This document shows, piece by piece, positions 54,023-64,000 of a DNA stretch of 64,000 bases. Made by a program: the position numbers and the translations under genes. Source of the stretch: Chinchilla lanigera. Its lineage: Eukaryota; Chordata; Mammalia; Rodentia; Chinchillidae. The notes beneath the pieces are model-generated. The model did not search any database and was not told the origin of the DNA. It worked only from the letters and a program-made list of their open reading frames with translations. Location: NCBI RefSeq assembly GCF_000276665.1, contig NW_004955480.1, positions 9,432,297 through 9,496,296 on the forward strand. Reading direction: 5' to 3'. How positions within the stretch are numbered: position 1 is the first letter of the stretch; each line of letters starts with the position of its first letter.

Positions 54023-54239
54023 TAAAGTTTTAGATGATAGCATAGATAAACTCATATGCTCAGTCTCATATGTGGAACTGAAATCTAATGTGTTCCTGAC
54101 ACAAATAAGATATAGTCATTTCTCAGTGTGACTTCAGCTAGAGTAAGTACTCAAAAATCATTTATGTAAAAAGCAAAAACATCCTATGAATGAATCAATC
54201 AATCTGTGGGTGACATTCTCAGAAAACGTAAACCCTAGA

Positions 54240-54790
54240 ATTTCTTCCTTTGATAAAATTGCTTGAGCGTACTCCCACCCTTTGCCTCAAAGGGTATAGC
54301 CTGGTATGAAATGTTTACACTCAGCTTAATGTTTTTATGGGACAAGAAAATAGTTTTCAAGCACATTCTGCAATCAATTTCTGGAAATGGAGAGAGAACT
54401 TGCTTTCCATTTAACTTGAATGAGGTAAATGCCCTTCATTTGAAATTCATCAATGTTGTGAAAGCCATTCCTGGTGAAAACACAGGTGCTGTTTTTCCAT
54501 AAATTATTTGGGCCTCTGTGGAGCCCAAGCAAAACAGAAACGGCAGGGAGTTTACAAAATTGTTTTCTATATTTGAAAATGCCACCTAAATGGAAAACGA
54601 AAGGAAAAGCATCTGGCCCAGCACAGGCTTTTGTGGAGAGCGGTGGAGGTGGTGGGCAGTGGAGCCCAGAGTAATTTCATCTCAATTCAGGACACTTTTC
54701 CTCCCTGAGGAAATCTCTGCATTCCTTGATAAAATAGCAAATATCATATTATTGGTTCATAAAATTACAAATATCTCATAAATAAATGGC
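54240..54790. promoter_or_regulatory. Candidate conserved non-coding element
   Basis: Repeat-free block with 'tttgcctcaaagggtatagc' (TCF/HNF4-like), 'tttccataaattatttgggc' (MEF2/homeodomain-like), 'gaaaatgccacctaaatgga', and a small Gly-rich frame (54474-54674, 66 codons) of no known family. Selected on appearance; conservation has not been tested. Confidence 0.22.
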
Positions 54791-55195
54791 CCTTGAAGAC
54801 AATCTATTCTGGTGCAAACTTCATTTTGTGTTTCGGTCCCTAATTCCACCAATTGCTCATTTTCCTTATGTTTGAATACCCTAAGGACACAGTGCTTACC
54901 ATATCTGAGATGCTGTCTCATCGCTAAAGCACTACGTTATTCTTTCTAATACCTATCTCAGTAGACTTAGTAAAGACTATCTTCTCTGTATTAAAATTCA
55001 TTTTTTTGTTTTTCTGTCATATACCCCAAAATGAGGGAACTGATAAAGGTTTCAAGACAACTCCAACTAAAAGTGGGCACAGAAGAAAGAGTTCAGAAAC
55101 AATTTAACTTGAATCAGTACATTTGCTTTGTTACTTGCAAGTTGTTTAGTACTGAAATTTTCTCAGATTCAATTTCTTCACCTTTAAAAATATAG
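54791..55195. other. Unassigned, possible MIR at the right
   Basis: 55110-55195 ('cagattcaatttcttcacct') may be MIR sense. The rest is not recognised. Confidence 0.35.
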
Positions 55196-55402
55196 TCTGA
55201 AGCTAGATCAATGTCCATCAAATTCTACTGTGTATCAGAATCAACTGAAGAGGTTGCTAACTACAGATTATTAGACCTCATAAGAAGAGTAGTTTCAGAT
55301 GTGGTAGATTGGGATGGGCTTTAGAATTTTCATTTTTAACTAGTTCCCAGGCAGTGATGATGTTGGTCTATGAATTAACACTGAGAATCATGGAACTAGC
55401 TT
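55196..55402 (+). mobile_element. hAT-Charlie MITE (MER5-like)
   Basis: 'gtccatcaaattctactgtg', 'tatcagaatcaactgaagag', 'gttgctaactacagattatt', 'gaattttcatttttaactag', 'ttcccaggcagtgatgatgt', 'actgagaatcatggaactag' follow a MER5-type element from one end to the other. Confidence 0.8.
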
Positions 55403-55422
55403 ATCCTACAGGCAATTCTTTA

Positions 55423-55538
55423 TTTTTCTTTTCTTTCTTTCTTTCCTTTTTTTTTTTTTTTTTGGTCCTGGGAATTGAACTCAAGACCCTGTGCTTGTGA
55501 AGCAGGTACTGTGCCACTGAGCTAAATACTCAGCCCCA
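55423..55538 (-). mobile_element. ID SINE (antisense)
   Basis: A T-rich tail (tttcttttctttctttcttt then poly-T), 'ggtcctgggaattgaactca', 'agaccctgtgcttgtgaagc', 'cactgagctaaatactcagc', 'cccaa'. Imperfect duplications aggcaattcttta and aggcaactcttta (55410-55422, 55539-55551; 12 of 13 matching) flank it. Older than the four young copies. Confidence 0.9.
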
Positions 55539-55656
55539 AGGCAACTCTTTAATAAGTGCCTGATGAGTACATATTTGGTGAGATGCTATAGAATAGAGTT
55601 AAATAGATGTTGGAACACACTGATACTTCATCCATCTCTCACACTTCTCATGGGTT

Positions 55657-56049
55657 TGTCTTGGTCACTTTTCTTGTTGTTGAGACACAATACCCAATAT
55701 ATGTAAACCACAGGAGGAGCAGTTTATTTGGGCTTATAGTTTCAGAAGTTTCAGTCCATGGTTCACAGGCTCTAATGCAGAAATGGTGTGAGGAAAGGGT
55801 CTGTTCACAGCATGGAGGCCAGGAAGAGGGAGAGAAAGGAAAAGCCAGAGAGGGAGATACACCTTTCCAGGTTACACACCCAGTGATCCACCTTTAACCA
55901 GGCTCCACTTTTAAAAGAGTCAGCTGTTGAACTCCTTAGTGAATGAATCCATTGATCATTGTAGTGCCTCCATGATCCAATCACCTTTAAATAGCCTGCC
56001 CTCTGAGTCCATGAGGGTTTGGGGGGATGTCTAGCTCTAAATCATAACA
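55657..56049 (-). mobile_element. MaLR LTR (antisense)
   Basis: 'tgtcttggtcacttttcttg', 'ttgagacacaatacccaata', 'gagcagtttatttgggctta', 'ttcagtccatggttcacagg', 'ttagtgaatgaatccattga', 'tccatgatccaatcaccttt', ending 'aatcataaca'. It is the same LTR group as 42968-43465. The 96-codon plus frame is spurious. Confidence 0.85.
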
Positions 56050-57360
56050 AGGCACATGTTTAGCATAGGCATGAAAAAGGTTGTGAGAAAATCTCATAGT
56101 TGAAATTACAAATAAATATAATTTAAATTCATTCCACTTAACAATCACAAACATTTTTGACCACTGTGATGTTTGCTGATATTTTATCTATGAATGTCCT
56201 TTTTATTATAGGCTATAGTAAGTTAATGTAAGTTTCTTCTTGACTTTAGGCTTCTTGAGTACTATGAACTATGTGGAAAACATCTGGAATTTATAGAGTA
56301 AGTATTTGGAAAGATGAACCTTCAGCTGAGAGTTGTTCTTGAACCTCCAATTCTGAATTTGCTACTGTATAGTCACAGGTCAGTTGGGAGAAAGAAAGCA
56401 CACAATAATCTGAACAAGGTGAGTGTAATATAAAGAATCACCAATGACAGAAAAAGCTTGGTGCAGTGATGAATTGGCAAGAATTAAAGTGAAATCTAAA
56501 GGATAGGAAAAGAATTAAAGTGAAATCTAAAGGATAGGCCATAACTATCTTATGGCCACTATCCATAAGACTGAGATACAGAGCCCAAAATAGATACCCT
56601 AGAGATGAGACTTATCCTTTCTTAGGGAAGTTTCATCAGTAGCTCACTATATAACAGGCAAGCCTCCATTCCAGAGAAACTCTCTGGAAATCTGACCTAT
56701 ATAGTCTTGAACAAAGTTCTTCATAGGTAAGTGTCTCAGTGGAGAAATCAACTGTAAGCCTGTCTAAGAGAAGTATAACTGGTCACCAGGTGATGTTGGC
56801 CATGCACTGCAGTGGCCTGGTGCTGGGTCAGCTGCACTGCTGTAGGAGCCAGGCCTGGGGAAAACTACTTGGCTATAGGGTCCAGGTACAGAACAAGCCA
56901 AGTGCATTAGAATATTCTGCCAGCTGCATACAGTAGGGTCAGAAAGGAAAGACTCTTCTTTCTCTTGCATTGCCTCTCTACTGCTCTCTACTAAAAAGCC
57001 TTAGCATTGTGCCAGATAAGAAAGAATAAACAATCACATGACCCATGTCTGCTTTCATAGATCGGGCCATGATGTGTAGGTTAAGAGCTGAGAGGTGATC
57101 CACTGATAACTGGGATCTGTACATCGATTTAATACAAAATGACTTTAGAATTTCTGTTTAAAAACTAACTAATTAGCATAGATCAAGCATTGTTCTGGGC
57201 AATGGAAGGGTGATAGAATTAAAAAAAAAAAAAAAAACAGACACTCTCCACAGTGGAGAAAATGAGTTCAGTGGGGAAGAAGTGATTTATACAATGAAAT
57301 GTATTCATTCATGCTCATGTATATTTATTGACACAAATATTTGAAAAGTATTAATCATGA
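56050..57360. other. Unassigned stretch
   Basis: Nothing recognised apart from the 31-bp tandem duplication at 56480-56538 and a poly-A at 57220-57237. The opposite-strand frames at 56739-56970 overlap and are unsupported. Confidence 0.35.
56480..56538 (+). repeat. Perfect 28-of-31-bp tandem duplication
   Basis: The 28-base string opening 'agaattaaagtgaaatctaa' (56480-56507) recurs exactly at 56511-56538, period 31 with a 3-base 'aaa' link. No divergence between copies suggests a recent slippage or duplication, or an assembly artefact. Confidence 0.95.
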
Positions 57361-57700
57361 ACATGATAATTTCATCACAGTTGGCACTATCACAAAACGA
57401 CACAATCTAAGAGCAGAATATATTTACTGAGGGAAAGTAAGCTTCTGTCTGAGAGAGGGACAGAAGAGGGGCCCAAGTGGGTTGCCCAAGACTCTGTCTT
57501 TTCTAGGGACTTTTAGAGAGCCTAACCATGAGGTGAGGCAGTTCCAAATTGGGGGGAAAATATAAAATCACAAGGTGGGCATGAGGTGGGACAAAACTAT
57601 GGTCAGCCAATAAGAATTGTTCAGATAAAAGTGATTAAATTGCTATCAAATGGGGAAGTGAAAAGGCACAATCTAGAAGATAAACCAAATACTTAACAGT
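57361..57700. other. Unclassified, possibly LTR-derived
   Basis: 'tggcactatcacaaaacgac', 'gggcccaagtgggttgccca', 'gagcctaaccatgaggtgag' have the composition of an old antisense LTR, but I cannot match a family. Confidence 0.25.
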
Positions 57701-58347
57701 ATAATTCAAATCCTGCTAAAACTGTAGATCCTATTAAATTATGTACCTTTACAGGAGTTTATGGTTACCTGTGACTCTAAGTTCTTGACTCCAATGAATA
57801 TAATACATTAAAAAACCATCTTGCTGCCTGTTTTATAATTTAAGAATTTGGATATGACTCTTTAAAGAAGAATCTTCCCTACTCAGAGTCTGTATATAGT
57901 AGAGTTTACTAAATGATAAACAAGGTAAAGGAACAATACACCTAAGATAAAGCTAACAGCATAGAACCGCATGCCCTGCATCCATATTGTTAAAAACTCT
58001 GCATTTGCCCATGGTACCACAAGGGTTTTTAGAGTGGTTTGCTTTGCTCCGTGTAACTCCAGCCCCATACAATTATCTAATTAATCTTTCCTTCTTTGGT
58101 CTCCTGCTTTTCTTTCTTATCACTCTCTCTATTAGCTGAAGATACTTCTGATTTTTCTAGCTAGTTTAGACCAGGAAATTGGACCTACCACCAGCCCCAC
58201 TTATCTGTCCATTTCTAGGCCTTGAACTTTGAAGCTGATCTGAGTGGTTAACAGAATAAAGCACCCATTCAGAAAATAATACCTTCTTCTCCTCCTGGTA
58301 CTGATGCTCCTGAGGTAGACACTGAGACAGAATGTATTGAGCAGAAT
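57701..58347. other. Unassigned stretch
   Basis: Nothing recognised before the TTTA tail of the next ID. Confidence 0.35.
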
Positions 58348-58351
58348 AATT

Positions 58352-58450
58352 TATTTATTTATTTATTTATTTATTTGTAAAGAGAATCAAACTCAGGACT
58401 TCACACTTGCCAGGCAGGCACCATGCCATGGAGCTATACCCCCGGCCCCC
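58352..58450 (-). mobile_element. ID SINE (antisense) with (TAAA)n tail
   Basis: A reversed (TTTA)n tail, 'gagaatcaaactcaggactt', 'cttgccaggcaggcaccatg', 'ccatggagctatacccccgg', 'cccc'. A short duplication agaata flanks it (58343-58348 and 58451-58456). The tail has grown into a tetranucleotide microsatellite. Confidence 0.88.
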
Positions 58451-58679
58451 AGAATATTTATTATAGAATGCTTGTGATCAAAATCTATGCAAAGGAGGAT
58501 AAAGTAGCAATATCAGGCCAGGGAGAAGTCTAGCTAGAATGAAGCCTTGGTAACCTCAATTCAACACAGAGGAAATCTGGAAAAACATTACCTGGTAGTA
58601 CAGTCCAGCCTCCTACTGAAATAGCTAGATCTTTATACCCTAACATCACTGACATGAGTTGGCTGGAGATGAATCTTCT

Positions 58680-58830
58680 TGAGGTCTGTCTCCTCCACCT
58701 GGACATAAACTCTATGCAGGCAGGTGGGTTTTTTGTTTATTTTCCTGCATTTTTGTCTTTCTAAAATTAGTGTACACTCAGTCTCTGCAACAGTACTGAA
58801 CAAATATATTTAATGAATAAACAAAATTGG
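58680..58830 (+). mobile_element. L2 LINE 3' terminus
   Basis: 'acctggacataaactctatg', 'caggcaggtgggttttttgt', 'ctctgcaacagtactgaaca', 'atatatttaatgaataaaca' are in the order of the L2 3' end. Confidence 0.65.
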
Positions 58831-59809
58831 AGTTTTGCTATATTTATCATCACTCATTTACTAGCTTTGATACAAGAAGTGATAATTAAATCTGTGAATG
58901 ATACGAAGGCTGACATAAGGACCATTGGGACACAAATGTGGGGCACGTATTTGAATAGATGCAGAGGACCTTCACTGCTTCCGTCTCATCTTTTCAAGCC
59001 TATCTCCTTAAATTCATTGTTGAAAGAACAAGACAAAAGTGTGAGACAACGAATAATGTTGATTTTTTCAGTAGTTTCTGCTTGACTTTGGCTTAGAATT
59101 ACAGCCTGTTAGAACCTGAGGGAACTTGTAGAAGGGCAAAGTGATTTATGGAAGAGTGGCATCTATTTTTCATTAGCAGTGCCTTCCCACTAAAACCAAG
59201 GATGGCTATTTAACTTGGATTTCAGAAACCTTAGCCTTTGTGTTAGTGGCAGATACTGAAAAATGTAACAAACTTCAAGTGTTATAGATTCTACTCAAGC
59301 AAAGGAAGTTCAGCTGCTTCAGCATGAGTGATAATATGGCCGGTTTTATTCCTGTATTGCTACCAAATAAACATGAAGCATATACACAAGAATCCAATCA
59401 TGTAAGAAGTAAAAATTCTTTCACTACTCCTTCTACTGTGCCAAATATTGTATAGAGTATTAGAGATTTAAAAAAAGATATGAAAAATATAAGTCCATGA
59501 AGGACTCAGGCTCTGAAGATAATATAGCATTGATGAATCATCACTGGCTTCATGATTAGCAGGGTAGTGCCATTAAAAGCAGAAGGGACGTAGTATACCT
59601 GGGCTATAGGACAATGAGGACATGAGTTAGAAAAGTCATTCAGAGGTGATGATTTCCGAGCTGAACTGAAGGGGATAAATACTATTTTTCATGGTTTCAG
59701 TGAAAAGGAATTTTTTAACATAAGTGATCATGGGTATTTAAAAGAAATTGCTTCATAAAAAATGCTATGTTGAAATAAGTAGTAAATTAATGATAATGGC
59801 AACAATTTT
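58831..59809. other. Unassigned, with ancient repeat traces
   Basis: 59470-59680 ('gaagggacgtagtatacctg', 'aaaagtcattcagaggtgat', 'gagctgaactgaaggggata') resembles the unnamed ancient repeat seen at 48060-48490. The 90-codon plus frame at 58813-59085 is unrecognised. Confidence 0.35.
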
Positions 59810-59960
59810 AATGTATTCTTAGATACTATAAACTATTATAAGTGATTTTATCTATAATTTTGGGCTGTCTTAGTTATTGCATAAAGGGAGTGCTATTATT
59901 ACATCCGTTTTACAGATGAAGTGGTTGTTCAAGATGTTTCAAGAAGGAAATATCAAGACG
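59810..59960 (-). mobile_element. MIR SINE (antisense)
   Basis: 'ataagtgattttatctataa', 'gtgctattattacatccgtt', 'ttacagatgaagtggttgtt' match reverse MIR (cccattttacagatgagg). Confidence 0.68.
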
Positions 59961-61500
59961 TGATTCAATGTGCGAGGAATTTGTCATGGAAAACACCTCT
60001 GAGGGAAATAGAGAGGAACCCTGGGGGGCCAGGAGTTCTGGTGAGTTGCAGTGGAAGTGTAGCTTCTGAGAAGAAGAAAAGGAAGAAAAAAAGCACGAAG
60101 TTAAAGATTTCCAACTGCCACACAATCTGAAGACATTCTGCAAGATCAGTGGGGACTCTTCAGAGTGCAGTGAGCTTTCAGAGGAGTCCTGTGAATCCTA
60201 GGAAGGGGTTTACAATATTTTTCATGCTGTTTTCAGTAATTTCCTAGAGACGCCTACATGGCCTCAGCATGCATGCAGTGGCCTATTTCAGAGGCCACCC
60301 TGAGGCCATTAGTCCATATTATCTTCCCCACAGCCAGAGAGCTAAGAGGTGCGTCCTCATGGCCATGCGAAGAAATTGAGTAGCTAGGACATAACCCCAC
60401 TGAATTCACAGCGAGAGTAGCAGAGACTGTCTTTGAAAATTTGCTTCCAGAGTCGTGTCTACTACAACTTCACCCAGGAAAGAGTCACAGTAAATTTCAA
60501 TTTGGGAAGATTAAGTCTGGTAAATAAGTGGTAGATGGAAAATGCAGGAAAAGAAGTTGAAATTGGGCAGATCAGAAAGGCTGATTGTGATCAACCATAG
60601 CATAATTGTTCAAAATCTAAACACAGAAGAGAAGCAGCCAAGAGCAGGAGGATTTTGAAACTATTTAATCATTGGAATTAACAGGGCTCAGCTACTGACA
60701 GAATGTGAAGGAGAATAAGAGCAGAAACATCATTCATGTGTCAAGTTTTAGGATACTGAGCCTCTGTGTAGACAGTGGGAATATAATAGTGACTTGGTAA
60801 GAAATAATTGAACTTGCCTTGAGATGTGTGGTTTGTGATGTTATCACAATGCCAAGATTTTGCATAACACAGTGCAAACTCTCTAAATCAATGCAAAGCT
60901 AATTTTCGTCCTTGCTAGGCTTTCACTATTCACTATTATTTTGTACCATTTCAGAAGTAGCAGGGGGTGGTATGTTCATAAAAGCAAACACTTTGTAAAC
61001 AGTCAGACTGACACTCAGTGAAGTTGCCCAATGTTTCCAAGGCTGTATACAGCTTATAAAAGACAGCATCCATGGAAATGGAAACCATTTGTGATCTCTT
61101 TTCTTCACAAAGCTTTTTCTTTCTGCTATAATAAGGAAGATATTAAAGGTATAAATAGAAAGCTAATTGAGGCTTTAAACAATGAAGTAAAAGATTGAGG
61201 TTTTTTGTGCAATACAACTTATACTGGATAGCATATTAGAGTTGACCAGATTTTTAAAATACTTTCAAAATAGGTCTTTGTAATACACCTGCAGGATGGT
61301 CAGAGCATGTGTCCATTTTCTAGGGATGGACACTAACACTGGTGATGAATTTGCTGATGGTTACATAAATATTGGGAGAAGGACCCAATATACAATACCA
61401 AGTCTCTAGACTCCATGTTCAGTAAGGGAGCTATCAAAATTTCAGAAGATTAACTGTTCCTTTCAAGAGACCAATAGAAATCAGCAGGATAATTATCCCA
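59961..61500. other. Unassigned stretch
   Basis: 60290-60450 ('attatcttccccacagccag') may be an antisense MIR. 60500-60730 may belong to the unnamed ancient repeat. No gene signal. Confidence 0.35.
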
Positions 61501-61800
61501 GCTATCCTGTGTATATACACATATATTTTTTCCCTCCTTTCTTTCTTTTCTTCTTTCCCTCATCCCAGTTGTTCCTTCCTTTGAGCAGTTTATTTCCCTT
61601 TCACAGCATCTATTGTACCTTTCAGATTTACTTACTCTTTCAGGTTTTTACACTAGGGAGATAATATGACATTTACACATGGGGGTCTGATTTATTTCAC
61701 TTATGAGTATGGTTTCTGGTTGCATCCATTTACCTATAAGAGCCTCAATTTTACCTTTTTTATAGCTGATCTATTGAAATGAACAGTTAATGCTTATTGT
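61501..61800 (-). mobile_element. L1 3'-region fragment (antisense)
   Basis: 'gggggtctgatttatttcac', 'ttatgagtatggtttctggt', 'tgcatccatttacctataag', 'tttttatagctgatctattg' match the L1 3' region reversed (gtctggcttatttcacttaacatgatg..., ttcatccatttccctgc..., atggctgagtaa). Confidence 0.6.
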
Positions 61801-63440
61801 TTCTCTTCTTTTTAATTTTTTGACCAATTTTGCATGCTTATTTCTGGTAACCTAAACAACTGAATTAAAGACAGCAATGTGCAATATAACAACCATTGTG
61901 GAATTCCTATCATCTTGTTTAGGGAAATTGTGTATAGTTTCTAATTTTTATTCTTTTTTATTCTCTTTCAATAATAAAAAAATTTTTAAAACTTCAAAAG
62001 AGGAAAAATCAGAGTGCTCCCAAGTAGAATTATCCAATTAAATTATTCAATAAATTGAGAACTTTTCTAGCATGAAGTCAAAAGGTACAAGTAAAGACTG
62101 ACATGTACTTATAATATACAAACAATTTTACAAATAAAAATACATTTCAGTCTTCCCTGGAAAAGCATAAAACCAAAGGACAGACCAGTCTTAACTTGGC
62201 ATATTAAACTTGACAGTTGATTCACTTTGGCTTGGCAGTGCTGGAGTTCACAGGAAGTTGTGTGACTTTTATAAGTCTATTTTTACACTGACTTGATGAA
62301 CAGTGAGATCTTAGCTTCAGCCACAGACATCAAAGCTCAGCTTTGCGGCTCGAACAGTAGAAAAAAAAGAAAAAGAAAAAGACACAGTCTCAAGGTGACT
62401 ATCAAAGGGCATGTTCTATTTTTCCCCAAGAAATATTATTTATACTTTTATGTACAATGGAAAGAGACGGTAAACTAGGAAGAAAGAAAGCAAAGCAAGT
62501 GAGCGAAAATGTAATAGGGAAGAAACTTAGGAAAGTTAAAGCTGATTTCATGATTCCTTCCAGGGAATGAAATAAAAATTATAACAACTCAATAGATATG
62601 TTTGGAGTCATAGTCCAAATGTGCCAGAGTGAGAGAGATCTGTAAGCCACTCTGCACTGGACTATAGGATTGCCCAAGGCAGTCAGTGGTAGACAAATGA
62701 TGGTGACAGTTTAAATCCAGGTGATCTAAAAACAAAGGGAGCATCAAAACCTGTCTCCAGCAGCTGTAACGAGCAGGTATAATGAGTGTTCAGTTATGGA
62801 TTAACCACCTCTCCTTCTTCATACCTCATCTTTGCCCTTGAATCTAAACCTCCTGTAAACTTCTCCATCTGAAGGTCTTCTGTGAGTGGTGTTGAGGAGA
62901 AAGAAGCAGTGATTCGTAATGGAGGCATGGTGAGAAAGGAGAAGTGTGAAAGGAGACAGGTCACTGCCTGTGTCTTCTCCTGCCCCTCTTTCCTCCCTCT
63001 GCTACAGCTACAATGTGTTTGCACCCTCTCCTCTGCATCACTTCCTCTCTTGCCTCCTAATCCTCTCCCTCCTTCATCTTCTTTGTTATTTTTTCCAAGA
63101 ACAAGCTTGGCTTCAGCTTTCTTTGGAGTATGTCTCTTCTGCTTGGCTTCTTCTGTGAGAAGGCTCTACCTCTACATCTTGCAAGAGCAGGCTGCTTCCT
63201 CTGTGACACTCTAAATTCAATGTCTGAATTCAAATCTCACCCCTTCAAAGTCATTTGTTATGTCGTGGTAAGAACATTTAACATAAAATCTTCTTACCTT
63301 ACAAATTTTTTAAGCATCAAATGCGTTGCCATTGGCCATTTTAGTGTTGTATAGCAGATCTAGTGGAACTTATTCATCTTACTTGACTGAAATTCTCTGC
63401 CCCTTGATTAATAACTCATTTCTTTCTCTCAGCCTAACTT
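61801..63440. other. Unassigned stretch
   Basis: AT-rich to about 62160, then unique-looking. 62950-63180 is C/T-rich and gives overlapping frames (110 and 70 codons) without recognised domains. No repeat called. Confidence 0.35.
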
Positions 63441-63880
63441 GCAGTAATATTTAACACTTTTAATTTTATAAATTTTACTATGTTAGATAAGTGGAAACCT
63501 AGTATATGTCTTTTTGTGACTGTCTTATCTTACTTGGCATAATGTTTTCAGATTCATTCATACACTACAAATGGCATAATTTTCTTGTTTTTAAAGGTTA
63601 CATAGCACTTATATACCATATTTTGTGTATCTATTTATGTGTCAATTGACAGTTGAGTTGTTTCCACATCTTGACTATGAACATGGGACTGTGAATATCT
63701 CTTCAAAAATCCTGACTTTAATTTTTTTAAGTAAATACCCTGAAGATGAACAGCTGGACCATAAAATGTTTCTCTTTTTGACACACCATTTTGCATTCCC
63801 TTTAACACTATGCAAATACTTAAATTTCTTCAGTTTTTTCCAATACTTATTGCTTCTCTCAGGGTTGCTAAAGTCCTAAC
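63441..63880 (-). mobile_element. L1 3'-region fragment (antisense)
   Basis: 'atcttacttggcataatgtt', 'ttcagattcattcatacact', 'gagttgtttccacatcttga', 'ctatgaacatgggactgtga', 'agtaaataccctgaagatga', 'acagctggaccataaaatgt' match the reverse complement of L1 ORF2 3' sequence. The 84-codon plus frame at 63625-63879 is an artefact. Confidence 0.88.
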
Positions 63881-64000
63881 AGTTTCAGCACTGCTAAAAA
63901 CTCCAAGTCCAAATGCTTTTCTGAGATTTAAGGCAAAAATCTTAGCTGTGAGCCCCAAATGAAAAGACAGTTAAACACTTCCAACATACAATGGCACAAG

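Noticed and set aside
54474..54674. 66-codon frame beginning within a Gly-rich segment, considered as a chromatin-protein exon
   Set aside because: It has no convincing splice sites or family match and only a short Gly run. Kept only as part of a candidate regulatory block.
62882..63214. 110-codon plus ORF rich in Leu/Ser/Pro
   Set aside because: It reflects a C/T-rich tract; a second frame is open over the same bases.
1..64000. Prokaryotic or phage system, CRISPR array, biosynthetic cluster
   Set aside because: There is no dense coding, no ribosome binding sites and no direct-repeat/spacer structure. The repeat content is that of a mammalian genome.

Overview
This window looks like ordinary non-coding DNA from a rodent nuclear genome. 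The evidence is the repeat content. There are about ten tRNA-derived ID SINEs, four of them nearly identical with clean target-site duplications (TSDs), one 7SL-derived B1 SINE, many MaLR-type LTRs, L1 fragments, and ancient MIR/L2 and Tigger/hAT debris. ID and B1 together point to Rodentia. No B2/B4 SINE was seen and B1 is rare, which argues against mouse, rat or hamster. The ID variant (GGCAAAGCGCCTGCC, ending GGTACCGG) is not the murine, squirrel or kangaroo-rat form I know. A beaver-like or other non-murid rodent is possible but unproven.

I find no convincing protein-coding exon, tRNA, rRNA, CRISPR array or prokaryotic feature. The longest ORF is 170 codons (1775-2287, minus) and resembles no family I know. 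All other ORFs are short and many lie inside repeats. The window is therefore intergenic or intronic.

Layout. 1-9,000: an MLT1-like LTR, a GGAA microsatellite, two opposed L1 fragments, L2/MIR relics and a MaLR LTR split by a young ID. 9,000-15,700: mostly unassigned AT-rich sequence with a 26-bp perfect palindrome, MIR copies and one candidate conserved element. 15,700-23,300: a solo LTR of an unrecognised ERV family, several MaLR LTRs and MIRs. 25,800-29,800: the most layered part, with two old cut-and-paste DNA transposons broken by later insertions (L1 tail plus ID and a MaLR LTR in one; a solo ERV LTR with GTATA duplications in the other). 30,300-41,400: B1, L2, MIR and a second young ID, plus two candidate regulatory elements. 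42,000-44,500: AT-rich, probably L1-derived, split by a complete MaLR LTR. 46,000-58,500: more L1, MaLR, ID, Tigger and hAT pieces, the third copy of the ERV LTR, and an ID with a doubled head. 58,500-64,000: sparse L2/MIR, then antisense L1 3' ends.

Nothing here is a new multi-gene system. The observations best supported by the sequence are the nested transposon stratigraphy, a three-copy LTR family built from internal tandem repeats, the recently active ID family, and several perfect inverted repeats. Repeat names come from remembered consensus sequences. RepeatMasker, or alignment to other rodent genomes, would settle family names and exact edges.
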